A stretch of 64,000 nucleotides of DNA from Bradyrhizobium erythrophlei (GCF_900142985.1 NZ_LT670849.1:5224501-5288500); one strand, 5' to 3'. Shown: positions 36,195 to 44,590, counted from the stretch's first letter. Notes: generated by a model not told the origin, from the letters alone. Numbers and translations: made by a program.

Positions 36195-36320
36195 ATGGCG
36201 AGGCATTTCGGACTGAAGCAAATTACAAAAATCGTCAAGAAGCCAAAGGAAAGCCCGAAAGTCTATTCGCCCGCTAGTTGGCGCGGCAAGCCGGAGCGGC
36301 GTGCTTTGTCGACGCGATAA
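36195..36320 (+). CDS. Small basic protein (41 aa)
   Basis: ATG at 36195 with a GGAGG ribosome site seven bases upstream. MARHFGLKQITKIVKKPKES and the rest carry about 12 Lys/Arg, suggesting a nucleic-acid or ribosome contact. The frame is open to 36063 but the ribosome site fixes this start. No family recognised. Confidence 0.55.
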   Translation: MARHFGLKQITKIVKKPKESPKVYSPASWRGKPERRALSTR

Positions 36321-36400
36321 ACCAGCCGATCTATCGTTTTTGTAATGCGTTTGTGCCCCTCCTAGCCGGAGTAAAGTTTAGCCTGATATCCGTAAGTTGG

Positions 36401-36517
36401 ATGGCGGTGTGGTTTTTTGCAGTGGACGGCGGGATTGCTTGGATCGTTGCCCGTCAGCGCCTTGATGCATTTCGTAGGACGCGACGCGATCGCCGCCCAT
36501 CAGCTAAGCGTGCTTGA
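36401..36517 (+). CDS. Short membrane protein or fragment related to 56827-57030
   Basis: MAVWFFAVDGGIAWIVARQR resembles the C-terminal half of the 67-residue protein at 56827 (WMAVVFFAAAGVASWIAARS). The N-terminal helix of that protein is not recognisable upstream, so this is either a shortened relative or a remnant. A basic tail follows. Confidence 0.35.
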   Translation: MAVWFFAVDGGIAWIVARQRLDAFRRTRRDRRPSAKRA

Positions 36518-36568
36518 GCAATTCAGAATCCCAGGGACGTAGAGCTGCGCCCTTCGGACATCAAGGCC

Positions 36569-36670
36569 ATGTTCGAGGAATGCAGAGGCTGTTTCGAACC
36601 GCGATTTGTCTGCAACGCTTGCGGCGCGCGTGGAGCCGATTTCGTGATAAAATGGATCGTCGGAGGCTGA
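36569..36670 (+). CDS. Zinc-ribbon-like short frame (33 aa)
   Basis: MFEECRGCFEPRFVCNACGA and RGADFV contain two CxxC pairs and the CxACGxRGAD motif of small rhizobial zinc-ribbon proteins. Those are usually longer at the N-terminus; here the frame is open only to the stop at 36515-36517, so it may be a 5'-truncated remnant. Confidence 0.38.
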   Translation: MFEECRGCFEPRFVCNACGARGADFVIKWIVGG

Positions 36671-36717
36671 CTTTCAAGCCAATTGACTGGCCGCGCTAAA
36701 ATCCTGCGAGAGCGCAC

Positions 36718-36915
36718 ATGAACTACGACGAACTAGAAGTGCGACCGGGCGCAAGGGTTCGTCTTTCCGCTCTTGGAAAAGAGCGCTGCCCGAAATTCAA
36801 GACCGACACAGGTGTAGTACTAGGTAGGATGGGATCGTCGTCCATCCGAGTGAAGTTCGACGGAACCAAAGAACCGCGCACGATCCACTTGAGCTACGTT
36901 GAATTTGCTTCGTAG
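36718..36915 (+). CDS. Small conserved hypothetical protein (65 aa)
   Basis: ATG with GAGAG upstream. ELEVRPGARVRLSALGKERC, GVVLGRMGSSSIRVKFDG and TIHLSYVEFAS suggest a small SH3-like beta-barrel. Composition and start signals are good; cytoplasmic. Function unknown. Confidence 0.65.
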   Translation: MNYDELEVRPGARVRLSALGKERCPKFKTDTGVVLGRMGSSSIRVKFDGTKEPRTIHLSYVEFAS

Positions 36916-37031
36916 CGACCAGAGTAGGGTCAGCCATATTGCCGCCCGCTGCAATAACACTTCAGCAAGCTATGCGTCAGAATGTCGCGCCGCCCTTACC
37001 CGGCGCTGATACTGGCACAGTGAGTACAAAC

Positions 37032-37062
37032 AGCCCGGCGGCAAATACCGGGCTGCTTTCGT
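37032..37062 (+). terminator. Rho-independent terminator
   Basis: CAGCCCGG and CCGGGCTG pair around a nine-base loop, followed by CTTTCGTTTG. It lies 117 bases after the 36718 gene. Confidence 0.6.
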
Positions 37063-37530
37063 TTGCGTACGCAAAAATAATCGCCACCGCTTCTAAGGCG
37101 ATGAGGTTAAGGGCGGCTCGCGGGAGCGGGGCTGTCGCTCCAACGTAACCGGCGACTACTACTTCGAGTCTCGCATCCCACGAAATTCACGTCAGAAACG
37201 CATCTTCATTTCGCACGGTGCTTGTCGCGGCGATTTCGTTGCGTTTAACGGTGTCAGGCTCGGTGAAATAAGCAGCCATGTCTCGGTGAACGCCCTGCCA
37301 AGGCGGCCGGGAGTTTCGAAAGCCTTACGCAATTATTCAGCCTAATGAACCGGAAGCATCGTGCTGCCTGTACAACAGTGGAAACCAGCGCGATGCCCGT
37401 ATGACTACCGGATTGATGGCTTATTCACTGCGCTCGCAACTGCGAACCACACTTTGTGCACAATGTGACACTCAGATGCTACCGCGGTGCGAGTCGGGGA
37501 ATTCTCGTCGTTCGTCGGGGGACGAAATTG
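37063..37530. other. Gene-free stretch
   Basis: Nothing convincing apart from the upstream region of the next gene. Confidence 0.4.
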
Positions 37531-37722
37531 ATGCAGACTTTGATCGCCATTGTTGCGATTTGGTTCGGACTGAACCTTGCAATTTTCGCCTTCATCCTGT
37601 GGCAGCGTTCACCACACTTTCGGCATCGCGTGTGGCGCCTAACCTTGGGAGTGTTCGCTCCCAAGATCACCGACATTCAAAAACAGGATGAGCGGCTTGG
37701 CGAGCGTTTTGAGCGAGGTTGA
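37531..37722 (+). CDS. Small 'FRHRV' membrane protein (63 aa)
   Basis: ATG at 37531. MQTLIAIVAIWFGLNLAIFA forms one helix, followed by the motif SPHFRHRVWRLTLGVFAP and a charged tail. It is clearly paralogous to 43048-43236 (IVAVWFGLNLSIPVF, SFRHRVFRATFGLFAF). Its 3' end overlaps the convergent gene at 37677 by 46 bases. Function unknown. Confidence 0.65.
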   Translation: MQTLIAIVAIWFGLNLAIFAFILWQRSPHFRHRVWRLTLGVFAPKITDIQKQDERLGERFERG

Positions 37723-37877
37723 AGGCGGCATTGCGCGGCGGCAATAGCCGACCTCAAACGTACTTGCGATGCTTCCTTCTTGCGCTCCGCCTGTTCGACC
37801 TTTTGCCGTAGTAATGTGATCTCTGACCACATGCGTTGCAAAGTCTCATCAGAAACAGATTTTTCAGCGCGCATCAT
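37677..37877 (-). CDS. Short coiled-coil protein, 'LR..V..AE' family (66 aa)
   Basis: Starts at tandem ATGs (37877, 37874) after GGGAG. LQRMWSEITLLRQKVEQAER is the family heptad shared with 38661, 42754 and 55932. The basic C-terminus lies in the overlap with the convergent FRHRV gene. Function unknown. Confidence 0.6.
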   Translation of the reverse strand: MMRAEKSVSDETLQRMWSEITLLRQKVEQAERKKEASQVRLRSAIAAAQCRLQPRSKRSPSRSSCF

Positions 37878-38120
37878 CAACTCCCACAAATACACCAGCT
37901 GGGCTGGAAATACACCGCCCGGATGACATTTAAGCAAAGAGCGTGCCCGAGCGTAAGTGAACTAGTTCACACTTACGGAATCGACATCAGTTAGCGCTTG
38001 AATCTCCGTTCGGAGGATAGGTCCCATCAGCCGGAAAAAGGTTCATCATCCGATCGGTTAAAGGCCAGCCGATTTGCGCGCAGGGGAAGCCGCTAGGGAT
38101 TGATGCTGTGAACGGCCGCC

Positions 38121-38300
38121 CTACACCAGGTCGCGTAAAGCGATGATCGGCGGGACTGCCACAGCGATATGGCAGGGCAAGCACTTATAAATTCGCGTGA
38201 GGGGCTTATTGCCACTCGGTGGCAGCGATCCGATTAGGATCAACATTTGCCCGCACTTGTCACAAGTTGCGTCGTCTAAGGCTTGGTTACACGCCTGCAC
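38121..38300 (-). CDS. Small zinc-ribbon protein (59 aa)
   Basis: The GTG at 38300 is chosen because in the duplicated copy at 57.87 kb the reading frame is kept only from this codon on; a TTG at 38315 is an alternative. VQACNQALDDATCDKCGQML and YKCLPCHIAVAV give CxxC...CxxC, a single zinc site. The upstream ~150 bases are duplicated with the gene start. Function unknown. Confidence 0.6.
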   Translation of the reverse strand: MQACNQALDDATCDKCGQMLILIGSLPPSGNKPLTRIYKCLPCHIAVAVPPIIALRDLV

Positions 38301-38456
38301 GAGATCAACCTTCAATGAAAATATGCGCCGTCGGGCTGGAAATTTCGCGTCCCGGCGGCGCTTTATTACTGAGCCTGATAATCCTCAGCGGGTTGGAACT
38401 ATACAGGTTCGCAACTAAGCAAATATGAAACGGTTCACTAGGGCGCGGTCTGCGCC
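38251..38456 (-). repeat. ~200-base inverted duplication, copy A
   Basis: Matches 57725-57923 in opposite orientation with a few scattered differences and small indels. It covers the zinc-ribbon gene start and its whole upstream region, including a terminator-like hairpin. Confidence 0.8.
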
Positions 38457-38660
38457 GGTTCGTTCTAGACTCATGGCGTGCGCGCGCCGATGGGCGACCT
38501 AACGACGTTCACGCTTCGTCGTCCGCGAAGCGAGGCAGTATTTTTACGGAATCCAAGAAAGGTGTGGATAGTTGTAATTTGGCTCTTGCCGGAGGAGGAA
38601 TTTTCATCTCGGACAAATTTTACCGGTGAGCGTAGTTGCAACGTTAGTAAGGGGTCTCAA

Positions 38661-38840
38661 ATGAGCACTCTTCAGCGACAAATATCGGTAGAGCCGATAA
38701 TCGACCTCAATGCTCAGATGCGCGAAGTTATCCGACTTCGCGACCTGGTCAGGAAAGCGGAGCTGCGCAGCGGTACGATGCACGGTACTATTTCGGAGAA
38801 CACGGCTGCCGTTGCCGACCCCGAAAGGCGACCTTCCTAG
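38661..38840 (+). CDS. Short coiled-coil protein, 'LR..V..AE' family (59 aa)
   Basis: ATG at 38661 after AAGGGG. Core LNAQMREVIRLRDLVRKAEL. The frame is open upstream to 38478 but the ribosome site and family length favour this start. The 128-base RNA-like repeat begins 35 bases after its stop. Confidence 0.6.
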   Translation: MSTLQRQISVEPIIDLNAQMREVIRLRDLVRKAELRSGTMHGTISENTAAVADPERRPS

Positions 38841-38875
38841 AGTCGGGGCGGGCATTCAAGGGTGGGGGCTTTCGT

Positions 38876-39003
38876 CCTCGCGCTAACGGCTCGTCAACTT
38901 GATTGCCGTAGGTTTCTGATGTCGCGAGAGTGCACCGAGTATCGCGATCCTTTCTGGAACGAAACTCACAGGACCCGCCGGCTTCGTCCCCGGCGGGTTT
39001 TGC
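38876..39003 (+). ncRNA. Candidate small RNA / 3'UTR element, copy 2
   Basis: 128 bases, two differences from 24794-24921: a G for A near base 41 and a C for A in the terminator loop. The terminator stem (CCCGCCGG / CCCGGCGGG plus TTTT) is intact in both. The loop change leaves pairing intact, which fits an RNA under structural constraint. Confidence 0.5.
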
Positions 39004-39015
39004 GCAGAGCCGTCT

Positions 39016-39138
39016 TTACCTGGAAATCACGCTGCTAACTGCACTCGCTACAACTTGGCTGTAGCGGGCATCGTTGTATTCGGCATCAATTGCGCAAAGA
39101 ATGGCCACAGCGACTAATACGGCCGTAAAGGCTTTCAT
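39016..39138 (-). CDS. Small exported or membrane protein (40 aa)
   Basis: ATG at 39138 with a strong GGGAGG five bases upstream. MKAFTAVLVAVAILCAIDAE, then YNDARYSQVVASAVSSVISR: a signal-anchor-like helix and a short polar tail. It ends 12 bases from the RNA-like repeat on the other strand. Function unknown. Confidence 0.65.
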   Translation of the reverse strand: MKAFTAVLVAVAILCAIDAEYNDARYSQVVASAVSSVISR

Positions 39139-39257
39139 AACGGCCTCCCGCTCGAATCAACGTATCCGCTAATTCTGGCCAGAGCATCGCGGCCGAAATG
39201 CGGAGGGCTTCGGTCCCGCATCACTGGCCTGTTCGGCGGGACCTTCAACAAGGAGCG

Positions 39258-39734
39258 CTAGGCTACTGCGCTCAATTTGCTGTTCGCTGTAGAGTTTGTG
39301 CAAAAGCGATTGCGAAGGGCTTCTTCGACCAGCGAGAGTGTTTCTAACGCCTGCCTGGCTTTCGCTTCAGCTACTTGAGCACGCACCTCGGCGGCAGTTG
39401 CTCGATCTTCGGCGGCCGTAATTTGTATTTGGGCTTGGCTCAGCGCGCGCGAGGCGTCCTGCAGCTTGCACTCCGCCTCGGTGATGATCTTTCGCCTGGC
39501 ACGGTCTGCCGCCTCGCTCCGTGCCTCAGCGGCGAGCATTCTTTCTGAGGCCGCCTTACACATCGATTGAGCGCGAGCTTCGGTTTCGCGGGCGCGAGCT
39601 TCCATGTCGCTGAAGACGTCCGCGGCTTGGTACACAAGATCAAGAGCGCTAGCTCCTGGATCTGGCTCCGATGGCCGAGCGAAGCTGAGGACATTATCGC
39701 GGCTGTCTCTCGCCCTTCGAATGTGTTGCGTCAT
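39258..39734 (-). CDS. Ala/Glu-rich coiled-coil protein (158 aa)
   Basis: ATG at 39734 (MTQHIRRARDSRDNVLSFAR). After residue 40 it is one long coil with imperfect repeats of A-A-E-x-R-A (EARARETEARAQSM, AAEDRATAAEVRAQVAEAKA). Soluble. Similar proteins are frequent in Bradyrhizobium; function unknown. Confidence 0.75.
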   Translation of the reverse strand: MTQHIRRARDSRDNVLSFARPSEPDPGASALDLVYQAADVFSDMEARARETEARAQSMCKAASERMLAAEARSEAADRARRKIITEAECKLQDASRALSQAQIQITAAEDRATAAEVRAQVAEAKARQALETLSLVEEALRNRFCTNSTANSKLSAVA

Positions 39735-39855
39735 GCAAAAATCCTTGGGACTCATCAATAGCGCGATGATGAGCGATTATGGTGAACGGCTGGTTAATTG
39801 AACGCTGTAGTGCGTTTGGTCCCCGACGCGCAAAAGTTGTGTACCGGCGAAGACA

Positions 39856-40056
39856 CTAAAAAATCGCCCGCAAAACGGAGCTTCCGTCGGGCGTTCTGAT
39901 CGGGCCGTATCCGGTGCAACCGGGCGCAATATCGACCGTGTCCCTGCAGGGGGGCGCATTACAGCTCGGGGACGTGTCCTTTGCGGGGCCCTTGATCCGA
40001 TCATGCGGAAGATTGCGAGCAGTTGCCAACACGAGCACTCCACAATCAGGTGTCAA
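39856..40056 (-). CDS. Hypothetical protein coupled to 40053-40235 (66 aa)
   Basis: TTG start overlapping the previous stop by four bases (TTGA). A hydrophobic N-terminus (CGVLVLATARNL) precedes SCNAPPCRDTVDIAPGC and GPIRTPDGSSVLRAIF. Its TAG lies inside the T-run of an intrinsic terminator. Coupling and terminator placement are the main support; three cysteines suggest export. Confidence 0.42.
   Translation of the reverse strand: MTPDCGVLVLATARNLPHDRIKGPAKDTSPSCNAPPCRDTVDIAPGCTGYGPIRTPDGSSVLRAIF
39857..39893 (-). terminator. Rho-independent terminator (- strand)
   Basis: On the - strand CGCCCG and CGGGCG pair around a 17-base loop with an inner CGGAAGCTCCG hairpin, followed by ATTTTTTAG. 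It ends the small - strand operon from 40235. Confidence 0.6.
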
Positions 40057-40235
40057 CCGCTAAGCCACCCATCGGGAAATGGAATAAGCGGCCAGGCGAG
40101 GCTGTTGTCGTTAGCGGATTTCTCGGGGTTCTCGAGCCTATCGTCGGGTGTCGCAGTGTCAGTCGGTTGCCGTTCGATATTCGCGGACTTCTTTCGAAAT
40201 TCTGCACGTCGTCGTGCTTTGATCACTTCGGCCAT
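40053..40235 (-). CDS. Small charged protein (60 aa)
   Basis: ATG at 40235 with AAGGGG nine bases upstream. MAEVIKARRRAEFRKKSANI then an acidic middle and a hydrophobic end WPLIPFPDGWLSG. Soluble. First gene of a two-gene unit with 39856-40056. Confidence 0.52.
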   Translation of the reverse strand: MAEVIKARRRAEFRKKSANIERQPTDTATPDDRLENPEKSANDNSLAWPLIPFPDGWLSG

Positions 40236-40837
40236 GAGCTGACCCCTTCGAAATAATTCCCCCGAATTAAATGTTAAAAACCGGGATCCTTAGTAGATTA
40301 AATGAGATTTAATACCGCTAAACGCTGGGGAACACCAGACTCAGGCATCTGACAGAGCGGCCCGCTGGAAGGTGGTCTGGCGGTTTTTCTCGCCTAAAAG
40401 CGAATTGGCCCCGCCGCGCTGAGAACTTGGCGGAGCCGCCCCTTCATCGGTGGGGGTGGGCCAACCGGTTGCGACGGGCGCAGGGGTTTTACACTAGCTA
40501 CCTCTCGATCGACCGGTAGTCTGTGCCGGACTTCGATCCGGCGTTAACGGACGTACTGTGCCGGGATTTCAATTTTAGCTTTTTTTGCAAGAGCTTCGAA
40601 CAGGATGCGATGTGTTCGACAAGCTCAATTTGGTCGGCAAGGCGCAGACCCGAATTTCAGATCTCTAGGGATCGCTTTTCGCACCGAGATCTGCGGCCGT
40701 TAGCCTTTCAACCGGTCCTTCGAGAGACAGCACAGCATTTCCCGCGCGGTCGCAGGAGCATGCTTGCTTGAGCGCCAGCCCTCTCGTTTGAAACTGCTGA
40801 GATTGGCATACCATCTGGCGGACATCGAGATACCGGA
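40236..40837. other. Gene-free stretch
   Basis: No frame with credible start and composition. A GC-rich segment around 40340-40460 contains partial hairpins followed by TTTTT near 40385; nothing definite. Confidence 0.4.
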
Positions 40838-41086
40838 ATGACCAGCCGCTCACGTTCAGGTCCCACGTCTGGTCTCGACACAGTCTCAAGTTCACGCATG
40901 CACAACGCCGCCAAAGCGCAGTATGATCGCTTGTCGGCGCTGGCTAGTCGCTGGAGTGCTGAAATCCCCCAATCGGAGGATATGTCGGCGTCCCGAGAAA
41001 ACGGTTCACCCTCTAAATGGACGAAACTAAATTCACGCCAAAATGGCGCGTTTGGCAAAGTCATACGGACCTATTCGCCTGGTTGA
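40838..41086 (+). CDS. Possible small protein (82 aa)
   Basis: MTSRSRSGPTSGLDTVSSSR is low-complexity, then NAAKAQYDRLSALASRWSAE is helical. The start signal is weak and the opposite strand is also open, so coding is uncertain. Confidence 0.28.
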   Translation: MTSRSRSGPTSGLDTVSSSRMHNAAKAQYDRLSALASRWSAEIPQSEDMSASRENGSPSKWTKLNSRQNGAFGKVIRTYSPG

Positions 41087-41097
41087 CGAAAAAACCG

Positions 41098-41376
41098 TCA
41101 AAGTAGAGCGGTCGGTTTAGCCGATGACGCTGGTCCTACGGCCGCCTCCAGGGAAGCGACCGTTGCCAGAAGGTTGTCCCTCCGCGCTCGCAAGTGTCGT
41201 GCCACGCTGGGGTATGTCGGGCTTTTCAGGTCACGAACGCCGGTCTGAGCTTCCTGATGTTCAATGTCGGCCGTCAGAATACTTGCCGATCGCATGAGAT
41301 CGCTAATGAGTGTTGCCATCCGCAACTGGTTCGTCGCGATACGCTGAACTGTCTCTGATCGGTCCAACATCGTCAT
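41098..41376 (-). CDS. Small helical hypothetical protein (92 aa)
   Basis: MTMLDRSETVQRIATNQLRM and ATLISDLMRSASILTADIEH form one long helix, and ARHLRARRDNLLATVASLEA a second, giving a helical hairpin. Typical of cytoplasmic small proteins in this family of organisms; no function recognised. Confidence 0.62.
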   Translation of the reverse strand: MTMLDRSETVQRIATNQLRMATLISDLMRSASILTADIEHQEAQTGVRDLKSPTYPSVARHLRARRDNLLATVASLEAAVGPASSAKPTALL

Positions 41377-41680
41377 CGTGAGGCCCGCGCTGGTCTGTTT
41401 TGGAACGCATATTGGTGCATCTACTTAAACAGCAAATACGATGCCAAACACCTTCCCGATGCGCTGCGATCAGCGGGCGACAAGACCAGCGTTCACGCGT
41501 CGGCATACCTACGATCGAAACGGTGTAGTCATTCGGATTTTTTTGGCAGGGAAGATCGCATCGCCGGTCCGGCGATGCTCGTCGCCGGAGCCAAATAGAC
41601 CCCAGCGTGGGGGGAACGCCGGGGCTATCTTGGGGGCTGATACGGCGGACCAACCGGTGTGAACGGCAATCGTTCCTAAC
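41377..41680. other. Gene-free stretch
   Basis: Only shadow frames. The right edge carries a - strand terminator. Confidence 0.4.
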
Positions 41681-41708
41681 GAAAAAGAAAAAGCCCCTGC
41701 CGGGCAGG
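41681..41708 (-). terminator. Rho-independent terminator (- strand)
   Basis: Read on the - strand: CCTGCCCGGCAGG hairpin followed by GGCTTTTTCTTTTTC. It lies 17 bases after the stop of the 41725-41877 frame. Confidence 0.6.
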
Positions 41709-41724
41709 ATGACCGACAAAGGCT

Positions 41725-41877
41725 TCATTTGAGGGTGGATGTTGCGAGGCGGCCAAGAAGGGCATCTATAGTCGGTGTCGCTCCAAGGACCCCTATATAG
41801 CAAACTGCACTTCTAGAACTCCGGCAAGTCCAAGTGTTGTGCAGGTGGAGTTTTGTGCTGGTGGATGTGCTCTCCAT
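41725..41877 (-). CDS. Short hypothetical protein (50 aa)
   Basis: ATG at 41877; TKLHLHNTWTCRSSRSAVCY and IGVLGATPTIDALLGRLATS. The terminator right after its stop supports a real gene end; the start is uncertain. Confidence 0.4.
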   Translation of the reverse strand: MESTSTSTKLHLHNTWTCRSSRSAVCYIGVLGATPTIDALLGRLATSTLK

Positions 41878-42161
41878 CGGAACCGCTCGGCGACGGTCCT
41901 GTGTTACCTGCGAGTGGTCTCTACATTCCAATGCCGCCAATGCGAGCGATGGAATGGAAGGTACGCCCTCGATTGTGCCTGGCCCTGCTCCCGGCGACCA
42001 TTAGGTTGAAAGTTCGCCGTCCCAACTGCGCTCTCCACAACATCGGCGGATTTTCTTCGCTCGTAGGGGTACCCAATCAATGCTGGTTGCGATCGAAGTC
42101 AGTCTTGGCCTTCGGGGCATGACTTTGTGTGCGATCCAAGTGGCGCACCAGTTGGGATGGC

Positions 42162-42308
42162 CTAGTCGAAAAGTCCAATAACGGCGCTGTAACAGGCCCA
42201 AGCGAGGACGCACGTCCAAACGACGGTGGCAAGAACTCCCAAGATCAGCCAACCCAACGGCGGCATGATAGCTAATCGGCGCAACTCAGCGACAATCAGT
42301 CTTCTCAT
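42162..42308 (-). CDS. Tiny membrane protein (48 aa)
   Basis: MRRLIVAELRRLAIMPPLGW then a long helix LILGVLATVVWTCVLAWACY. A basic N-terminus and a single helix. An internal ATG (MPPLGW) is an alternative start. No family recognised. Confidence 0.52.
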   Translation of the reverse strand: MRRLIVAELRRLAIMPPLGWLILGVLATVVWTCVLAWACYSAVIGLFD

Positions 42309-42559
42309 TCGCACGCATCAAACTCCGCAAACACGCAAATCGGGGAAGCGGTAAGTGCCGGACTGAATCTAAGTTTCCAAGCTTCGAACTACGGCAACAA
42401 CGCCGCCCGCTCGAAATAATTGCGAACGGCGTTGGTCCGGCCCCGGGAGGTCATGCAAAGTCCCGGCAACCAATAATTGTGCACGATCCGTGCCAAGGTT
42501 TTGTGTCCCAAATCTAAACGGCCAACAGGCCCTGTCCCAGATTTATGTCCCGGGGCGGG

Positions 42560-42757
42560 TCAACCTTGCGGAGAGATGCGACGATCGGCGGGAATTGCCA
42601 CCACACGCCTTGGGCCTTCCCAAATCTCCATTGCCGCACCGTCGTAGTCGGTTAGCGCCGAAACGAGCGCAGCCTTATCGTCGTCGCAGTTAATTATTAC
42701 CGGATCGCCGATCGTGTTTCCCGCGGCGTCCAACCTGTAAACGCGGTAATCGGTCAT
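42560..42757 (-). CDS. Small conserved hypothetical protein (65 aa)
   Basis: ATG at 42757 overlapping the stop of 42754-42939 by four bases. MTDYRVYRLDAAGNTIGDPV, DDKAALVSALTDYDGAAMEI and WEGPRRVVAI suggest a small alpha/beta protein in which a YRVYRLD strand precedes a helix. Soluble; no function known. Confidence 0.68.
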   Translation of the reverse strand: MTDYRVYRLDAAGNTIGDPVIINCDDDKAALVSALTDYDGAAMEIWEGPRRVVAIPADRRISPQG

Positions 42758-42939
42758 GCACCATAATTTGGCGGCAAATCGCGAGCTGCTTCGAGCTTGC
42801 GCAACTTCAACAGCCGGTTGAATTGGACGATCGATTGCGACCGATTGCGCTCGGCTTCCTCCACCCGCGCTCGCAGAGCCGTAAGTTCAGACATGAGGTT
42901 TCGAAGCTGCTCCAGCGAGCGTGTCCTTGGGGTACTCAT
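42754..42939 (-). CDS. Short coiled-coil protein, 'LR..V..AE' family (61 aa)
   Basis: LEQLRNLMSELTALRARVEE and AERNRSQSIVQFNRLLKLRK: the family heptad core is ALRARVEEAE. Four-base coupling to the next gene shows that these tiny coils can be operon partners. Function unknown. Confidence 0.65.
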   Translation of the reverse strand: MSTPRTRSLEQLRNLMSELTALRARVEEAERNRSQSIVQFNRLLKLRKLEAARDLPPNYGA

Positions 42940-43047
42940 AAACTAACCTCAAAAAATAGGTCGGCTGGGCTCAAAATACGTGCTCCAGCGCCAGACGTTC
43001 TAGCAAAGAACGTAACCGGGCGCACTCCCTCCTGAACGTGTTCGCGG

Positions 43048-43236
43048 TCAACGATGCTGATGAGCAGCATTGACCAGCGCGTGCGCCAGACGACGCTCGC
43101 CGGGAAAGGCAAATAGGCCGAAGGTCGCCCGAAACACCCGATGCCGAAAGCTTGGTGTATGCTGGTAATAGATGAAGACCGGGATAGATAAATTCAGTCC
43201 AAACCAAACCGCTACAATCTTCATAACGATTGTCAT
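43048..43236 (-). CDS. Small 'FRHRV' membrane protein (62 aa)
   Basis: MKIVAVWFGLNLSIPVFIYY helix, then TPSFRHRVFRATFGLFAFPG and a His-rich tail ending AAHQHR. Paralogue of 37531-37722 on the other strand. ATG at 43236; an ATG at 43224 is also possible. It starts 14 bases after the stop of 43251-43364. Confidence 0.65.
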   Translation of the reverse strand: MTIVMKIVAVWFGLNLSIPVFIYYQHTPSFRHRVFRATFGLFAFPGERRLAHALVNAAHQHR

Positions 43237-43250
43237 GAGGGCAAACCTCG

Positions 43251-43364
43251 CTACCAGGTCAAAGCACCGGCCACTATGGCAAGGCCAATACCTGTGAGCA
43301 CCGGCAGGGCAGCAAGCGTGCTCAATGCCAGAAAGGTAATTTCGCGCTTCGTTTCTTCATCCAT
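43251..43364 (-). CDS. Tiny membrane protein (37 aa)
   Basis: ATG at 43364 with GGGAG six bases upstream. MDEETKREITFLALSTLAAL then PVLTGIGLAIVAGALTW: a charged head and one long helix. First of a two-gene unit with the FRHRV protein. Confidence 0.6.
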   Translation of the reverse strand: MDEETKREITFLALSTLAALPVLTGIGLAIVAGALTW

Positions 43365-43656
43365 ATCGTGCTCCCATCCTTGGGAACCAAACGTCTGAGG
43401 CGGGGGTCCTGCCGTCCCCCGCGCGCTACGTCGGCATGCGGCTAACGCACCGCTTCCCGGCACGCCTTTTGCCTGGTTGGGTAATGACCCGGCGCTGCGA
43501 TCCTGGCTTGCGAAATGTCGGTCGAGGTCCAAGACGATTAGGCCGACGCCGAGATGCGGGACGCTCACGGGGCCTGGACAAATCCCGTTTATCAGATCGA
43601 TCAGGAAGGGACGCGATCCACGTCAAGTCGCGTGTCGCTGAAGTAGGCCGAAACGA

Positions 43657-44028
43657 CTATCGGCGACGCGGGTCCATGAATACATCGGCTCGGCTTGAGA
43701 CAGAATCGACGATGCTATCGCGAGGTTCGATCAACAACCCGTCGCCGTAGACGAGCCACTCCGTACCACCACCAGGATCGTAGCGGGCGACGTAGTCCTG
43801 CACCATCGCACTGGCGCGATTATTGAGCGCGAGACCGCGCGTGATTCCGAACGGGTCGCTGATCATCGTGTAGACCTTGTCCTCGAATAAGACGGGCAGC
43901 TCATCCACGTCGAACGAGCCAAGTAGGCAGCGCGGATGGTCGAACAGGTCTATCCTCATTCGGGTGACCGGTTCGGTCGGTTTCGCCGGAACGAAGACGG
44001 CATAGACCAGTGGCACTTTTTGTAGCAC
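43657..44028 (-). CDS. Hypothetical protein (123 aa)
   Basis: GTG start. VPLVYAVFVPAKPTEPVTRM, RIDLFDHPRCLLGSFDVDEL, VYTMISDPFGITRGLALNNR and GGGTEWLVYGDGLLIEPRDS suggest a soluble alpha/beta protein with regular composition. No family recognised. Confidence 0.6.
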   Translation of the reverse strand: MLQKVPLVYAVFVPAKPTEPVTRMRIDLFDHPRCLLGSFDVDELPVLFEDKVYTMISDPFGITRGLALNNRASAMVQDYVARYDPGGGTEWLVYGDGLLIEPRDSIVDSVSSRADVFMDPRRR

Positions 44029-44323
44029 GGGCGCTGTCCTCGAAAAACCTTCAAGCGAGGTTACGACTTGAAGCTGACGCGGACCTTACGCCGAGGTCTC
44101 TGATGCGGTTTCCGACGCCCGGTGCCACGGCTGGCCCGGCAAACGGCATTCGCAGATCAAGCCCCCGTGAGCACGCGAACCTCCGGAGCCGCAACGCGAC
44201 TCAAAATGGAGGAGGCCGCTGCGATGCGTCAGCGACAGTAAGTATAGGGGGACGGCCACCCAATTGGATTAAGTTCAGGAATAGAACGGACGCATCAATC
44301 GGTCGAGTTATGGAGAGTTGACG

Positions 44324-44416
44324 ATGATGCCAACACCGGTTGCAATTGCGCTGTGCTCACTCGCCGCCGGATGCATTGCCGCGTTTGCCGCGGCGGCTAT
44401 CGTGTCCAACCTGTGA
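44324..44416 (+). CDS. Tiny membrane peptide (30 aa)
   Basis: Tandem ATGs after GGAG. MMPTPVAIALCSLAAGCIAA then FAAAAIVSNL: one Ala-rich helix. It ends 12 bases before the convergent peptide gene at 44428. Confidence 0.45.
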   Translation: MMPTPVAIALCSLAAGCIAAFAAAAIVSNL

Positions 44417-44427
44417 CATTCGGTGGG

Positions 44428-44514
44428 TTACTGAGTCAAATACGCGTCAACCGCGTGCACCAGAAAAATGCTGACGCTCGCGGCCGCGACAATCGCAACG
44501 ACAATCTCGAACAT
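44428..44514 (-). CDS. Tiny 'MFE..HAV' membrane peptide (28 aa)
   Basis: MFEIVVAIVAAASVSIFLVH then AVDAYLTQ. It closely matches residues 1-27 of the 44-residue protein at 44988-45122 (MFELFVAVIAFFSATIFLAH, AVEAYLTS). AGGAAA lies upstream of the ATG. Conservation between the two copies supports coding. Confidence 0.55.
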   Translation of the reverse strand: MFEIVVAIVAAASVSIFLVHAVDAYLTQ

Positions 44515-44590
44515 AGAACCGTTTCCTGAGCGACTGGCTCGCGATATTCGGAGCCGCAAGATATCTCGCGCAAATCGCAGAAAGGTTCAC

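Noticed and set aside
38315..38428. 37-codon + strand membrane frame opposite the zinc-ribbon leader
   Set aside because: In the duplicate at 57.8 kb the same frame is broken by a stop, so it is not conserved.
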